Positions 22,677-33,870 of a DNA stretch of 64,000 bases are shown in pieces. Source of the stretch: Trichoplusia ni (lineage: Eukaryota; Arthropoda; Insecta; Lepidoptera; Noctuidae); assembly GCF_003590095.1 (NCBI RefSeq), contig NC_039482.1, positions 10,929,657 through 10,993,656 on the forward strand, in the 5' to 3' direction. A model generated the notes under the pieces. It saw nothing but the letters and a program-made list of their open reading frames with translations, was not told where the DNA came from and did not search any database. The number at the start of each line of letters is the position of its first letter. Within the stretch, counting starts at the first letter, position 1. The position numbers and the translations under genes are program-made.

Positions 22677-22884
22677 TCAGGATAGCCTCGGGGTTGCAAT
22701 GAATGCAAGAGCGACTTCCTCGCCCCCGGCTACACATGATAAGGAAAACTGTCTGTTTTTGCAAAGTTTGGACACGCCCTGCAGCGTTGAGGGTATGAGA
22801 TATCCTACGGGCAAAACAGAAGGAATTGATAGGGACGTCTGCATCAACAAGTCACAATCTGACATAAAAAAGCTATCGACTTGA
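22677..22884. other. Overlapping open frames on both strands, unidentified
   Basis: A segment of mildly higher GC has a 61-codon plus frame beginning MNARATSSPPATHDKENC and a 62-codon minus frame beginning MSDCDLLMQTSLSIPSVL. Neither resembles a family I know, and there are no convincing splice sites. It may be a remnant of a transposon coding region. Confidence 0.2.
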
Positions 22885-22899
22885 AAAATTGCTCAAATA

Positions 22900-24940
22900 T
22901 AAGGAATTTTAACAATACAACAAAAGTAGATGCAGATTTACCAGACTGCAGTATATATAAATAACGAAAACAAAAATCCAGTAGTAATTATCTAGTTACA
23001 ATAAATAATATTAGATTCTTAGAGACAAGCTAGTTTCAGTCAGAATTCCACTATAAACTCGTTGATAAACCAAATTTTATTTTTTTCACATATTTTGTTT
23101 ATGCTCATCGATCTTTAGTCCTGACTGACAACTTTATTTTACAATATTGCATTTAGCAAATAAATCACTCTATTGCTTCACAAAGTCGAGCCAAACAATG
23201 AGTCCGCTATAAATTCTATTATACTAAAGAAGCGATACGGAGTCCTTCATAAACAACTCTAGTAACACAATTTAGGATGCCTAGCACTAAAATCGATTAA
23301 ACTTAATAAGTAGTAAATAACGTCGGTAAACCTGCGCAAGAGTGCATTGCATCACGAAGTAGATGGTGTGCCGACAAGTACCCTAATGTGCGTGTATGAG
23401 TTACGATCGACTCCGGCGCATCGCAGGGTTGCTATGTTGGAGATGAGGTTCATTTCCGCCATATGAAAAAAAATGAAGTGATGTGATACTCAAAGTGTAT
23501 CGTAAGCTGTAGTGTTTAGAGGCAGTTTGGTGCTATGATTAGTTTTTCTTTGAGCTAGATGTTGGTACGCAATATATTTTTTATTTGTGGTGTTGGAGAT
23601 TTGTTTTCATATAATCTTTAAATTTTAAAGAATGTCTAGCGTATCTTGATCATTCCGATATGTTTTATGTGAAGAAAACCCGCCTATAATGAAGGCAGAC
23701 AACTGTTAATATCCACTTGGCTTAATTGTTACGTAACACTGTCAAATAATTACCAAACCTATGTACCTCATAAATTCTTCCCAATCGCACAGCAGTATAT
23801 GAACAAAAATATCATGCTTTAGAAATTGTCTAGTACTAAGTCTTGCGATATCCTAGTTAGCAACCCTAGCTGGCTCCGCAAATGCATGCGACGCAGAGCA
23901 GTCCTTCGGTTACACTCGCCTATGTGTGTGTTGTCACTATTCTTTACATGTAATTGCGTAGATCGCGTGCACATACACGCACTCACACACTCACACCCCA
24001 GTCTAGGCGCAGTCGCTGTAATGAGCTAAAATTATTTGCAATTTCCTTTGGGTTCCATCTATAACCAACACAACTAGGAATTTGCTAACATGTGTGCGGC
24101 ATGTGTAGTTATGTTGAACGTGTGATGTTTTAATTTAGACGTAATTTTATGAGCAGGACATACCAATAGAGTATTAAGTACGTAGGTTAGTTATCAGTCT
24201 AGTTACTTAAAAAAACAGCATTACGAATTCCTGGCATAAAAAATTGTTACTTTGTACTGTCAATTATAAAAAAACATTTTGGCTGTTATAAGAGGTCACG
24301 TTTTTTATTAAAACCTCCTTACCGAAAATTTAAATACCAGCATATAAATTACTTTTTTGTAGAATAATTAACACAATGAAACTGGCCAGGTTATTAGCCC
24401 CGCGCTAGGCTGTCGACCTAACCTGAAGAACTAACAATACGTAACCTAAGAACACTTGTATTGAAGAGGCGTCGCGCCTTCATACAGCCTACGTTCTTAC
24501 TAAACATACGTACATAGTCTTATAGGACAGATATGTATGCGTATGTACAGTAAACATCTTAACAATTTACTCAAAGCGTCAATAACATTTGAAATAAGCC
24601 TTAACATTTTATACTCGACGTACTTTATTACCTAATATCGTCAATCACGCCAATCAGCAACAAATAAACGAATCCGCCTGTCGAATAAACAAGGCGAAGA
24701 CAAAACAAAAGAAAAAATGCATTGGTGACCCGTTCGAAATCCAAAAATATCATGCTCATTTGTTCAAGGGTAAATTTAAAAGCAAACAAGTAATCGTAAC
24801 TAACCTAGATTCAATCTTAAAATTTGTCGGATCAATACATTGTGTGACCCGTAAAAAGTCCATGGTACATGGGTACATGGATAGATCCCTTACTCGTGTA
24901 ACGCGTGAACTTCGACCTGGGTTTTGGAGGTCATTAACAT
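22900..24940. other. AT-rich DNA, nothing recognised
   Basis: No exon, RNA gene or assignable repeat was recognised. Short frames at 23,826-24,029 and 24,756-24,992 lack coding character. Confidence 0.4.
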
Positions 24941-24984
24941 TTGGGCGGTGGAACTGGGTCGGTGCGTCGTCGTCGGCCTGCAGC

Positions 24985-24998
24985 GTTGCCATGGCAAC
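24985..24998. promoter_or_regulatory. Perfect RFX X-box palindrome in a CpG-rich patch
   Basis: GTTGCCATGGCAAC is a perfect 14-bp palindrome and an ideal RFX-family X-box. It sits in a GC-rich patch (24,950-25,025) with GGCCGCGCCGCCTCCGCCGC just downstream. In animals, X-boxes mark promoters or enhancers of ciliary and sensory-neuron genes. No transcript could be assigned. Confidence 0.55.
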
Positions 24999-25949
24999 GG
25001 CCGCGCCGCCTCCGCCGCCCTAGACGCCTCCCAATCTAATGTACAATGCCTCCGAGCAACCCCGCTTTGTTTAGATACGAATCGAGATTGTATTTCGTTA
25101 CTTGCCGAGTTATTTTTAGACTCAGCTCTTATTTCAGTATATTTGACGTATTTTACAATTGTTTTTATTTAATCTGTTACTGAACGCTATGTGAATGATT
25201 TTCAGGGAATTCATTCAATTACTTTTCACTTAGATTTTTCCTAATGTTTTGTTGTGAGATAAATACTTTTCGACATGAGTACTTTGCACTGTGTTTTCGT
25301 CTTTAAAGATGTCAAACATGCAATGGTACTTCAGGGCAATCGCCGGACGCATATACGGCGACAACATGAACCTAGGACCTGAGGCGACTTCAAAAATTCG
25401 TCTAAACGCTTTCTTAAAAAAAACTAAAACGTATTACTTTCATCTAAGCACTATTTAAGTCACCACTTAACTACTGTAGAATTAAATAAGATTGCTTATT
25501 GTGTACCTTCTAATAAGTACCTATTTATTAAAAATTTGCACCGGAAATAATTATCATTTCTTACACTCGAATCATTCAACTCAAAGAGCAACACATTCAG
25601 AATTTCATTTCAGAAAAAAATATGGATATTATAAATAAATTCAATTAAAATAAACCACTTAATATTATTTATGCACCGAATCCTTTTAAAATGCCTCCAT
25701 TCCCGAGTTTGTGGGGGGGTACTTTTCCGAGCCTGGTTGCGTCACTATCCCGCTGGTACAAGGGACCTGAAAATAGGTCAAAAGGGGGCCGAACCACTGT
25801 CACTGCCACAGCACACAGGCGCAGCTACATGCATACACACCCACAAATCTACTAAAATCAATGGCGGCACGTGTAAATTTGTACGACCTTCGAAATTTTG
25901 AGAGGTCATCTCACCGGTACTGAGAATCTGGGAGCTACCTGGAATCATG

Positions 25950-25963
25950 GTTACCATGGCAAC
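25950..25963. promoter_or_regulatory. RFX X-box, second site of the pair
   Basis: GTTACCATGGCAAC fits the X-box consensus (GTNRCC-N2-RGYAAC) exactly. It lies 965 bp from the perfect copy at 24,985. A weaker relative, TTTCCATGGTAAC, occurs near 26,490. Confidence 0.5.
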
Positions 25964-25999
25964 GTTTCGTGTTTATTAGTGCCGCACTTTGAAAGGTAT

Positions 26000-28600
26000 C
26001 AATGAGGATATGAGTTCTTTCCCCTTGCAGCGTTTTACATGTTGTTATTTTTGGGATATCGGTGAAATATACGGATACATTTTATATAGGTAAATTAATT
26101 GTATTTGCATGCTATGAACAAAATGACGTATATTTACCTAAGTACGCATATTATCTAATTAATTTTAAAAATACTTGGATACCCAGCTTTTCTTCTGAAA
26201 AAATAAAATAACACAACACCATGATTATTCAAGAATGCCATTTTCAGTTCCAATTTTAAATAACACAGTTATGAATTCATGAAAACATGATTTATTCATA
26301 AAAAGGTTAAGGGTCACAAATGTTACTGTCCACTTTGTAAAGTACTTAATATGAAGATAATCGAGTTGACGTAAAAGGTTTATTTTTATATCGTGTCCAC
26401 TCAGCCGTCAAGGGGTGTGTCTTAATATAGATCATCGGTGTTTTACTTCGTGAATTTTCGTCTAAAAAGTTAGGGATGTTATTTCTATTTCCATGGTAAC
26501 TTTTTTTCTATTGTTTGACAGTCCTCACGATAGTTTGTCTTACTTGAGGTAAAGGATAGGTTCCCAGTTTCCCGTGCTCAGTAACATGACTATTATGATT
26601 GGAATTGAGTGAAATAGTTCTTATAGGATATCACTAATTGTTTTTATGCTGAAGTGAGTAAAAGCTATTAATAAACCTTTTCATATAATCTTTTTTGAAC
26701 AAAGTTAATAGGTATAAGGTCACGAAAACGAAAAATATGACATTTATCAAAACACTAATATCTTCAGATCTACCCCAGAAAATATTTTTAACTATGTTAC
26801 TCGTGTAACCTTAATTACTATTTACCAACACACTAAATGTTTTATTTTTTAATTTTGACAGGCTGAATACCAGAATGTCAGCGCCAACTCTTAAAAATTA
26901 AGGCGGACAATGACAAAATGGAAGTTTCTATTTTTGAAAAGACTAATTTGTTTATGGCCTATTTAAATTAATTTTGTAGCAACCGTGTTACGAAGAATAT
27001 TTGATTCCAAATATTTGTACAAGATGAAACTTTATCCGTGAGAACTTTGCCAATTTCCAGAAGTATTCACCACTTACTTTCTTTAGATACCACGACCTTC
27101 TTGAATTTTTCTTCATTTATATGCACTATAAAATATACGAAATATTAATAAAGAAAACACTTGACGGATCAAGAACAGAAAAAGGAAAGTCAGCAAACAA
27201 GTTAAAATTAGGAGAAAAGACACATTATAATTATAGTACCTATAGTTACTTAACTTAAAATTGGAACCTAAACCAGGAATTCCTAATAAAATATTAAGTC
27301 TTAGTGTGCTAAGTTAAATATCTTTCAAGAGATCACTTTTACTTTCTTCTGATGAGCAGACAGACAGACGTGTTTATTCAACGAGAGTCTCGAACATCGT
27401 GACTCCTCAATGGAGCCGTTCATTAAACGATTCGATGTATCGCATTAAAATGCAGTGGAGACAAAATTCTTAGGGCCCCTGACATTGGGCTTTGACCTTA
27501 TTCCACCTTTTGGCAGTCGCCTTGGCATTGCAGCAGGGCCGCATTCAAAAGCCCGCGCCTCAAAATTTACACAAGCAACAATATCGGCCGTCCTTTACCT
27601 TCAATAGTATTGCCTTCTATTTTTTTCGTGTATATTATTTTTCAAAACCTTTATACAGACAATTGTTAATTATAGAACTTGGCTCAGAGTGGTCGCTTTG
27701 TTCAGTGCACGTACTTCGTGTTATTGTAAAGGTCAACCGAGTTAATATCGGCCACTATCTCGTTGGATCAAATCTTGCAGAGCGCGATATTGCGCCATTA
27801 GATTTAGAAAAAAGAAAACACGTTACCTACGCCATGAAAATGTTTGATTGCTGTAACGCAATACTTAATAATTGATGACTTAATACTTGCTTTACAATAG
27901 TAAACAAGCCATATTTGATCATTCTTAATTAAGACACGAAAAGAGTTAAAAAATATTTTACAGTTCTTTTAATGACCTAAGATAGGTTCTATTACCAATC
28001 AACAAGACACAAATAAGTTTGATATTTGATCAAATATTGGCTGAAATGTAACCTAAATTTATTCTATATTCTTTTGTAAAACGAAATACTAGTTATAAAA
28101 ACTCCTTTTTTAAACCATCAACCTCAGTTAATCTGTGCTGGAAACAAATTAACTGCATGTAGGTTCGTAGAAAAAGTTTTATACATAAACAATGAGTTAC
28201 AATGGCCAATAGTATCAAGTACAAGGCGTAGCCTACATGCAGCAGTAAATTAATAATAACGCTACGTTTGCCATGATATTATTGATCTTTAAATGTCAAA
28301 GGTGCCGTTGGTACTCGTAAGTGCGGGTGGATTGGGCATGGCAATCCTAGAAAACTGCAATGCTGGGAACTAAAACACAAAATCTGTTACCATATGATAT
28401 TAATTTAATATATATGTTAAATCCTCATCATCGTAATATCAATTTTAATTGATCTAACACTAGTTGTCTTTCCCTTTTTCTGCTGCATTTAATTCTTGTT
28501 GCATTATTTTATTCTGTGATTCTGTGATTGAGATTTACCTTAACTTAGTTATTATCATAGTTTAAATCATAAAAATAAATAATCGATATTAAGATAAAAA
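26000..28600. other. Gene-poor DNA with one long frame lacking ATG
   Basis: The longest frame is at 27,492-27,875 on the plus strand, 127 codons without an initiating ATG. It includes LAVALALQQGRIQKPAPQNL near the start. It lacks recognised domains and clear splice sites; it may be partly a repeat relic (a GC-richer part lies at 27,470-27,600). Otherwise AT-rich with nothing recognised. Confidence 0.35.
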
Positions 28601-28613
28601 TTAGCAATTCAAA

Positions 28614-28784
28614 ATGGAGTCAGTGGGATGCACCGGGCGGCGCGGCGACGTGGTGGCAGCCCAGCGCTTGCGCGGCGCCCCAGTTCCTATCCGAGGTCAG
28701 GAGTTCGTTCCCCGATACGTATTGATCGCTCCATCGAGGCCGGAAGTGGGGCTCCGGTGCAGCGGACCTCCAGCGTGTTGTTAA
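28614..28784 (+). other. Unidentified 56-codon ORF in a GC-rich island
   Basis: An ATG in a good context (AAAATGG) opens a 56-codon frame containing GRRGDVVAAQRLRGAPVPIR and RYVLIAPSRPEVG, ending at TAA. An overlapping frame (28,628-28,873) encodes an Arg/Ser/Pro-rich sequence with SVLLTPPSDEEPSRLG. Each could be a short exon: GAG followed by GTCAGG near 28,695 and GAG followed by GTTAGA near 28,850 are weak donors. The GC-rich composition (28,620-28,850) contrasts sharply with the flanks. I recognise neither protein. Alternatives are an alternative first exon of a + strand gene, a SINE-like repeat or a regulatory island. Confidence 0.25.
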
Positions 28785-28873
28785 CACCACCTTCGGACGA
28801 GGAGCCTTCTAGACTAGGGATCGCGGGTCAATGGGAGGGTCTATTTGAGGTTAGAATCGTTAGAAACTTGTAG

Positions 28874-29780
28874 CTCGAAACTAAGACTGAAAAATATGTT
28901 CAATGTTGCTAATTAGCTGCCGCACTCATTCTTAGATCTGAGTAAAGTGCTCTTCACCTCTATTTATATTAAATCTGTGTTCACACATCGTATTTGCAGA
29001 TTTTACTTTTATAAGGGTAGGATGTGTTATGACTAATTAGATAACTGTGTAGCCCTATTGTATTCCAGGAGCTGGACTAGAAAATATGGGCAAATATTGT
29101 ATTTACCAACGCATATAACTATGAACGAATTATTTATTTTTAAGCGATTACATTAATAAAAAAAAGTATACTAACATATAAATTCTATACATAAAAAGGA
29201 AAAAAATCGTTTCAATGTTGCTGATAAATAATACAACTTCTGTTTACTATTTTACGTTTCTCGTAATAAGATTGCTAATTTTTTAGTTAATATACAGTGA
29301 GTGTCATTTGAATAGTGCAGTTATACTTGACATTGGCACAAAATCATTAGACTAGAAGGAAAATAGCGTTGCTTATAATCAAGCAATGATTTACAAACTC
29401 ACCGTCCTTAGATTTTAGGTCTAGATTTGAATAAATTTATAAAACTTGTATGTTGACACACTTTCTAAACGAATTTTGCGTGAATCGCTTATTTACATTG
29501 TACCTAAAACAATAGCTGATATTTCCATTTCATTGAACAACATTCCTTTATTAGCAACATTGGTTTTAAATATTTAAACAGTGAATAAACTATGTGTCTG
29601 CTATTGAAAATATTTGTCTTAACATTGAAGTCGCCAGCATCAAATCTCTGCGTGACCTTGCCGCCGTAATTATGAACATTATCAGACACATTGACGAGGA
29701 CATATGCACACAATTACAAATGTTCGAATAAAGCCATCGATGTAGTGTTGTTATTAGCATAAACACGGCACACAGACGAA
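28874..29780. other. AT-rich DNA, nothing recognised
   Basis: The minus-strand 69-codon frame at 29,504-29,713 shows no domain. No repeat was assigned. Confidence 0.4.
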
Positions 29781-29789
29781 TCAGCCGGC

Positions 29790-29945
29790 GTATCGGCGGC
29801 GGGGGTGTTATCGGCCCGTTATAAGTAGGCCCCGGAGGTGGGTCAATGACGTTCGTTCACCCGCTGCAACCCGCACGTGTTGGCCTCGCATCCCTCCGCC
29901 CCCGCCCCGCGCCCCGCACTCGCCCTCCCCGCCGCGCCCTCCATG
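29790..29945 (+). promoter_or_regulatory. GC-rich island with motif copy 1 (IR1 nuclear-receptor-like site)
   Basis: At 29,840-29,862 the sequence starts GGGTCAATGACGTTCG and ends TTCACCC. GGGTCA, one A, TGACGT is an inverted repeat with 1-nt spacing that differs from the canonical EcR/USP-type element (RGGTCA-N-TGACCY) at one base. The whole 23 bp is an imperfect palindrome. It is preceded by GTAGGCCCCGGAGGTG and followed by CCCGCTGCAACCCGCACGTG and a C-rich stretch. Confidence 0.45.
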
Positions 29946-30474
29946 AAATTTATGATGATTGTTGCTAACCTTTCGAAATGTTTTAATAAATGCATTATTC
30001 ACGTAATCACGTGCCTGCGCATCGATCGACCTGCAACTTGGAATTTATGCTTATGAGCGCAGTTGTGATAGTTTCCTTTGGCCGACTAGCAACAGTGACC
30101 GATCAATATTAAGTTTTAAATAGTTTTTTAATGCTCTGTCTTTAATTTATAATTAACAACTAGTATAATTTGTAGTCCCAAAACAACACAGATTCTTACT
30201 TTTATTTGAGATTTTCTAGATCGCAACGTGCAAGACGAAAAACAACCGGTTGATTTTAATTAAACCGTCAACAGTTAACCCGATATTGTACCGACAGATT
30301 CATCCGAACAGGTCAATCGGACACTCCTCCCAATCCTTGCAAATTGATTGACAGATTGACGTACACATTCGACGCAGTGCATACATACCCACCTGTACAG
30401 TACGTAGATAGTCTATAGACGAGTGTTTCATTGCCATATTCCCGGAGATCGCTATATTTATCAGTCTGGTCTGA

Positions 30475-30610
30475 AGGCGGGGAGCGGGGGGGGGGCGATA
30501 GCGCGTAGGTACTAGGTGGGTCAATGACGTTCCTTCACCCGATGCAAGCTCCGCACCCTGAAACTAGGGCGGCTACGTACCACCCTCGCTTTGTACGCCC
30601 GATGCACTTT
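30475..30610 (+). promoter_or_regulatory. Motif copy 2, with G10 tract
   Basis: 30,518-30,540 reproduces copy 1 with one substitution (GACGTTCCTTCACCC). The shared block extends on both sides: GTAGG then AGGTGGGTCAATGACGTT, and CACCCG-TGCAA after it. A tract of ten Gs lies 25-35 bp upstream. TTATATAAG, a TATA-like box, follows at about 30,617. Confidence 0.45.
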
Positions 30611-31897
30611 ACGCCTTATATAAGTTCCACACTTAAATGTACTTCGCACTTCGATGGCTTAATCAATGCCACCGTTCTAACTAAAAAAAGTGACTTGAAA
30701 ATGAAAAGAAAAACAAACGTTACCGAAATTATGTCACTTTTATTACCTACGGCTGTTACAAAAATAGAGTTGGGAGGTTAGTAATAAATTCGGGTCCGTA
30801 TTACACAACACTTTTCCTGTTTCTTTATTTATATTTTCCTCTGTTCGTTTTTAAGACAACAATTAACTTACAGTCAATTGCTTTAAGTGTGCGTGTCCTA
30901 TATTCGAATTGATATCACAGTTACATTGTGACGTCATGCGAGGGGGACTGATATGCCAATGCTAGCAACATAACAGTTCTACCTATTATCAAATACTATG
31001 TACTAACCATTCTCACAGTGGGTTAACAACAATAGTTCACAAATTAATTATTTATATTAACTTGACCTTGAATGATCAGCTTTTCAATGTAAATTGTACA
31101 GATTACGCTTGCTATTAGTTGTGTTATTCTGATTTATTTGTTCTTTTGTAAACATGTATAGACAATATTCCAAGGTCGTTCGGTAGGTATGTTTTTATCA
31201 TAACGCAGTGCGTGTGCATGCTGTGTGCGTAAGACTTGTATATCGTTTCGCCTGCATTTTAGGAGCTTGGCAGAGTTTGTTTATCAAATATCTTGGAGCA
31301 TCTACGAGACCAAGTTCTGAATTTATAAAGATATTGTAATGTATTGGCAAAAATATCAATACAATACAAAGAAGTCCCAGAATTGGGTGCCTTATATAGG
31401 ATAAAGAAAAAAATACAATATTTTTTACCAAAACAGATCCTCCTAGATTTTTTACTGAATTTTAGATTGGCGTCTATTTGCACAGAAACCTGGCAAATTA
31501 GTATGCTCATGATTGTCTCTTATGCAACGCTCTACGACTCTACATTTTGCGAAATTGACTCCTAGCTCTTATGTACACGAAGACAATGTACATGCGTCTG
31601 TGACGTAACCATGCAGAATAACAGGCAAACGTCAGCAACACTAATCCGATGAGCGTTTTATAAGAATTAGAACATTATATAAGGCCAAGCTGACTCGATA
31701 AACTTATTGCGTCTAAGTACTAGCTGCACTATAAGTACCAAACAGTACTGGAGCCTTCGCCCATGTACTCGTAAAAGTAGATAGAATGTCTAAGTCAGCC
31801 AGGCCAGTAGGAGCCAAGGCTAGGTTGAGTAGTCGTTCCAAGCGATTTTAAACTCTATACTGAGTTGGAGAAGATAGGAGGTCGCTTGATGTCTATC

Positions 31898-31919
31898 GTC
31901 AATGACGTTCGTTGACTCG
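31898..31919 (+). promoter_or_regulatory. Motif copy 3
   Basis: GTCAATGACGTTCGTTGACT followed by CG, with an internal CGTCA-A-TGACG palindrome. It lacks the GG of the IR1 half-site but keeps the GACGTTCGTT core and has outer arms GTCAA and TTGAC. It is followed by GAGCGTTCGATGCCGGCGCA. Confidence 0.4.
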
Positions 31920-32689
31920 AGCGTTCGATGCCGGCGCAGTGCTGTTTTCCTTCTCCGTTTTCATGCATTGATATTAGAAACTATTGAAGCTGTTTCTGTT
32001 ATAATATTAACTTTGTCATTCCCATCCAATTGTTATTAATCGTCTATTTGTTATTTTTCCTAAATCGTATATATATTTAGTATGTGTAGCCATTTTTTTT
32101 TCTGAAATTGACCTTAAGTACTTACGAAATGGATCGTGGTTTTGCATTTAAATATAATTAACCTTGAATATACAATGCATATTAAGAAATTAAATAGAAA
32201 CATTTCGTTTAAGCTTAGCTGCAACTATAGCAATAGAATATAAACACCTAATAATCTATTTTTATCTGTGTAATTAAATATTATCAGGAGGTTAGCGGTA
32301 TTTTTATATTATATGAAATTGAAATTAGCGCAGTTCATAATCAAATGCGCTATGTAAAGAAAAATAAAAATGTTTTCATACATTATTTGAGTTAATCTTA
32401 ATACTGCATTTGGTATAGCTTATATTATGTACGTTTTAACGTAGAGATCTCTAAGATCACAGAATTCAAGGTCCGCAGCTACATGTACGGCGATTCCGCG
32501 TCCGATCTATCATGTTGAAATACGTAGTTATTTTAAACGGCAGAAGGTTCATTTCATTTGTCGTCTTGCAAGTACAGCACCAGTTATCTAAGAACCTCGG
32601 TGCCTGTCACTGATATGATGGCTATTGAAGGGAATCATCGCACGTCAGAGGTCTCGCTAATCTGGCCGATGTGTACGTGAGGTGGCTCG

Positions 32690-32890
32690 GAGCTCGTGAC
32701 CCAATTTCGCAGCTGCTGGTTTCAGCAGCGGCGAGGGGAGTCCGAGGGGGCGCGCGGCGTGCGGGGGGCGCGGGCAGCGGCGGGAGGCGGGCGCGTGTCA
32801 ATGCCGTTCGTTGACTCGCAGCAGCGCAGCGGCATCGACGCGGCCTCCGCCTTACATAACCAGCGACAATGAGCGCTCGGCGAATGCGTG
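32690..32890 (+). promoter_or_regulatory. GC-rich island with motif copy 4 and TACATAA/ACAATGAGCGC box
   Basis: Motif copy 4 is at 32,797-32,818 (GTCAATGCCGTTCGTTGACT then CG), one base different from copy 3. It is followed by CAGCGGCATCGACG and then TTACATAACCAGCGACAATG and AGCGC (32,852-32,877). This second block recurs at 33,550-33,590. Upstream is a G-rich, CpG-rich run. The large minus-strand frame across the island (32,622-33,062) is an effect of composition. Confidence 0.4.
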
Positions 32891-33529
32891 CGATGTACCA
32901 CCAGCCGACCCCACGGCCCGCGGACCGCGCACCCATCGCTCTCGCAATCACTCTATCCCACAGGTACTCAGCGTGTCGTGCACTCCAACTGTGAATTAGA
33001 TTTGCTCGACGCTCATTCTGGAACATTCTACATAGAAAACAAGTTTCAAGGTCACACTTCATATAAGTACCTACATAGCTAGTTAGTCTAAAAGCAATTG
33101 TCTTGTGTTTTTTGAGTATCTTCTACAGGTACTTGAAATAGATTTAAGAGATTATGATTGTTAATCTCTACACAATAATTCCTTTGTCAAAATATTTAAT
33201 GGTTAATTAATCATTGCGTGACTTACTGGAACAACATCAAAAACTAATATCAAGTGTGTTTAAAGTACTCCTCAGTCGGCTGCAATCAATTTATCAAGAC
33301 TCGTGTTATATCCGACACAAAATACTTCGTACTTCCTAAGTTATCCAAACAGCAATTAGCTCAGTTAAAGTTCAACCAATTTACCTTAATAGCGATTGAA
33401 TTCAACAAGTCAATGAACTCATGATTTAAGATTAAAGTATCAAATAGATATCCTTCAAAAAATTGTCGCTACAAATTATTCTAATCAGCTCAAAAGTTAC
33501 TACAAAGTTTTCGATTGTCATATCTGTGA

Positions 33530-33870
33530 ATGGGGCGAGTCTATTGTGGAAAGCGGCATCTCGCTACATAAGGGCGCAACAATGAGCGCGTAGGGCGGGC
33601 GGGCCGAGCGTGCTCGAGCCGAAAGTGAAAGATGCGCGAGCGCGGGGGCGCGGGGGGCGCGCGGGAGGCGGGGCGCGCAGCACGGCGGGCAGAGCCGCGC
33701 GCCCGCACTAGCGGCGCGAGTGCACCGAGTCGCAGCCTCACGCAAACAAAACTTAGTTAGTAACCTACTTCCGTGCGGGCGCCAAGCCGCCAGCCGCCAG
33801 CCGCGAGCGAACTCCCGCCGCTCTGTCGCACGCTCGCCGTGTGTGTGTGGACCACGGTGCGGCCGTGCCG
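33530..33870 (+). promoter_or_regulatory. Large CpG-rich island, candidate promoter or 5' exon
   Basis: The densest CpG island of the window. It opens with AAGCGGCATCTCGCTACATA then AGGGCGCAACAATGAGCGC, homologous to the box at 32,827-32,877. It continues with long G- and GC-runs and CCGCCAGCCGCCAGCCGCGA at about 33,789. The + strand after 33,840 falls back to AT-rich sequence. A TATA-like ACATAAG and CpG richness suggest a promoter region for a + strand transcript. I found neither a convincing donor nor an ORF, so a distal enhancer is equally possible. Confidence 0.4.

Noticed and set aside
27492..27875. 127-codon plus-strand frame as a gene
   Set aside because: No initiating ATG, no domain and no convincing splice sites. 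Kept only as a note in the region entry.
29808..30002. Gly/Glu-rich minus-strand ORF
   Set aside because: The C-rich tract of the regulatory island read backwards gives Gly/Arg/Glu runs; no coding evidence.
32622..33062. 146-codon minus-strand frame
   Set aside because: Arg/Ala/Pro-rich product explained by the CpG island. No splice context or domain, and the plus strand has equally open frames.
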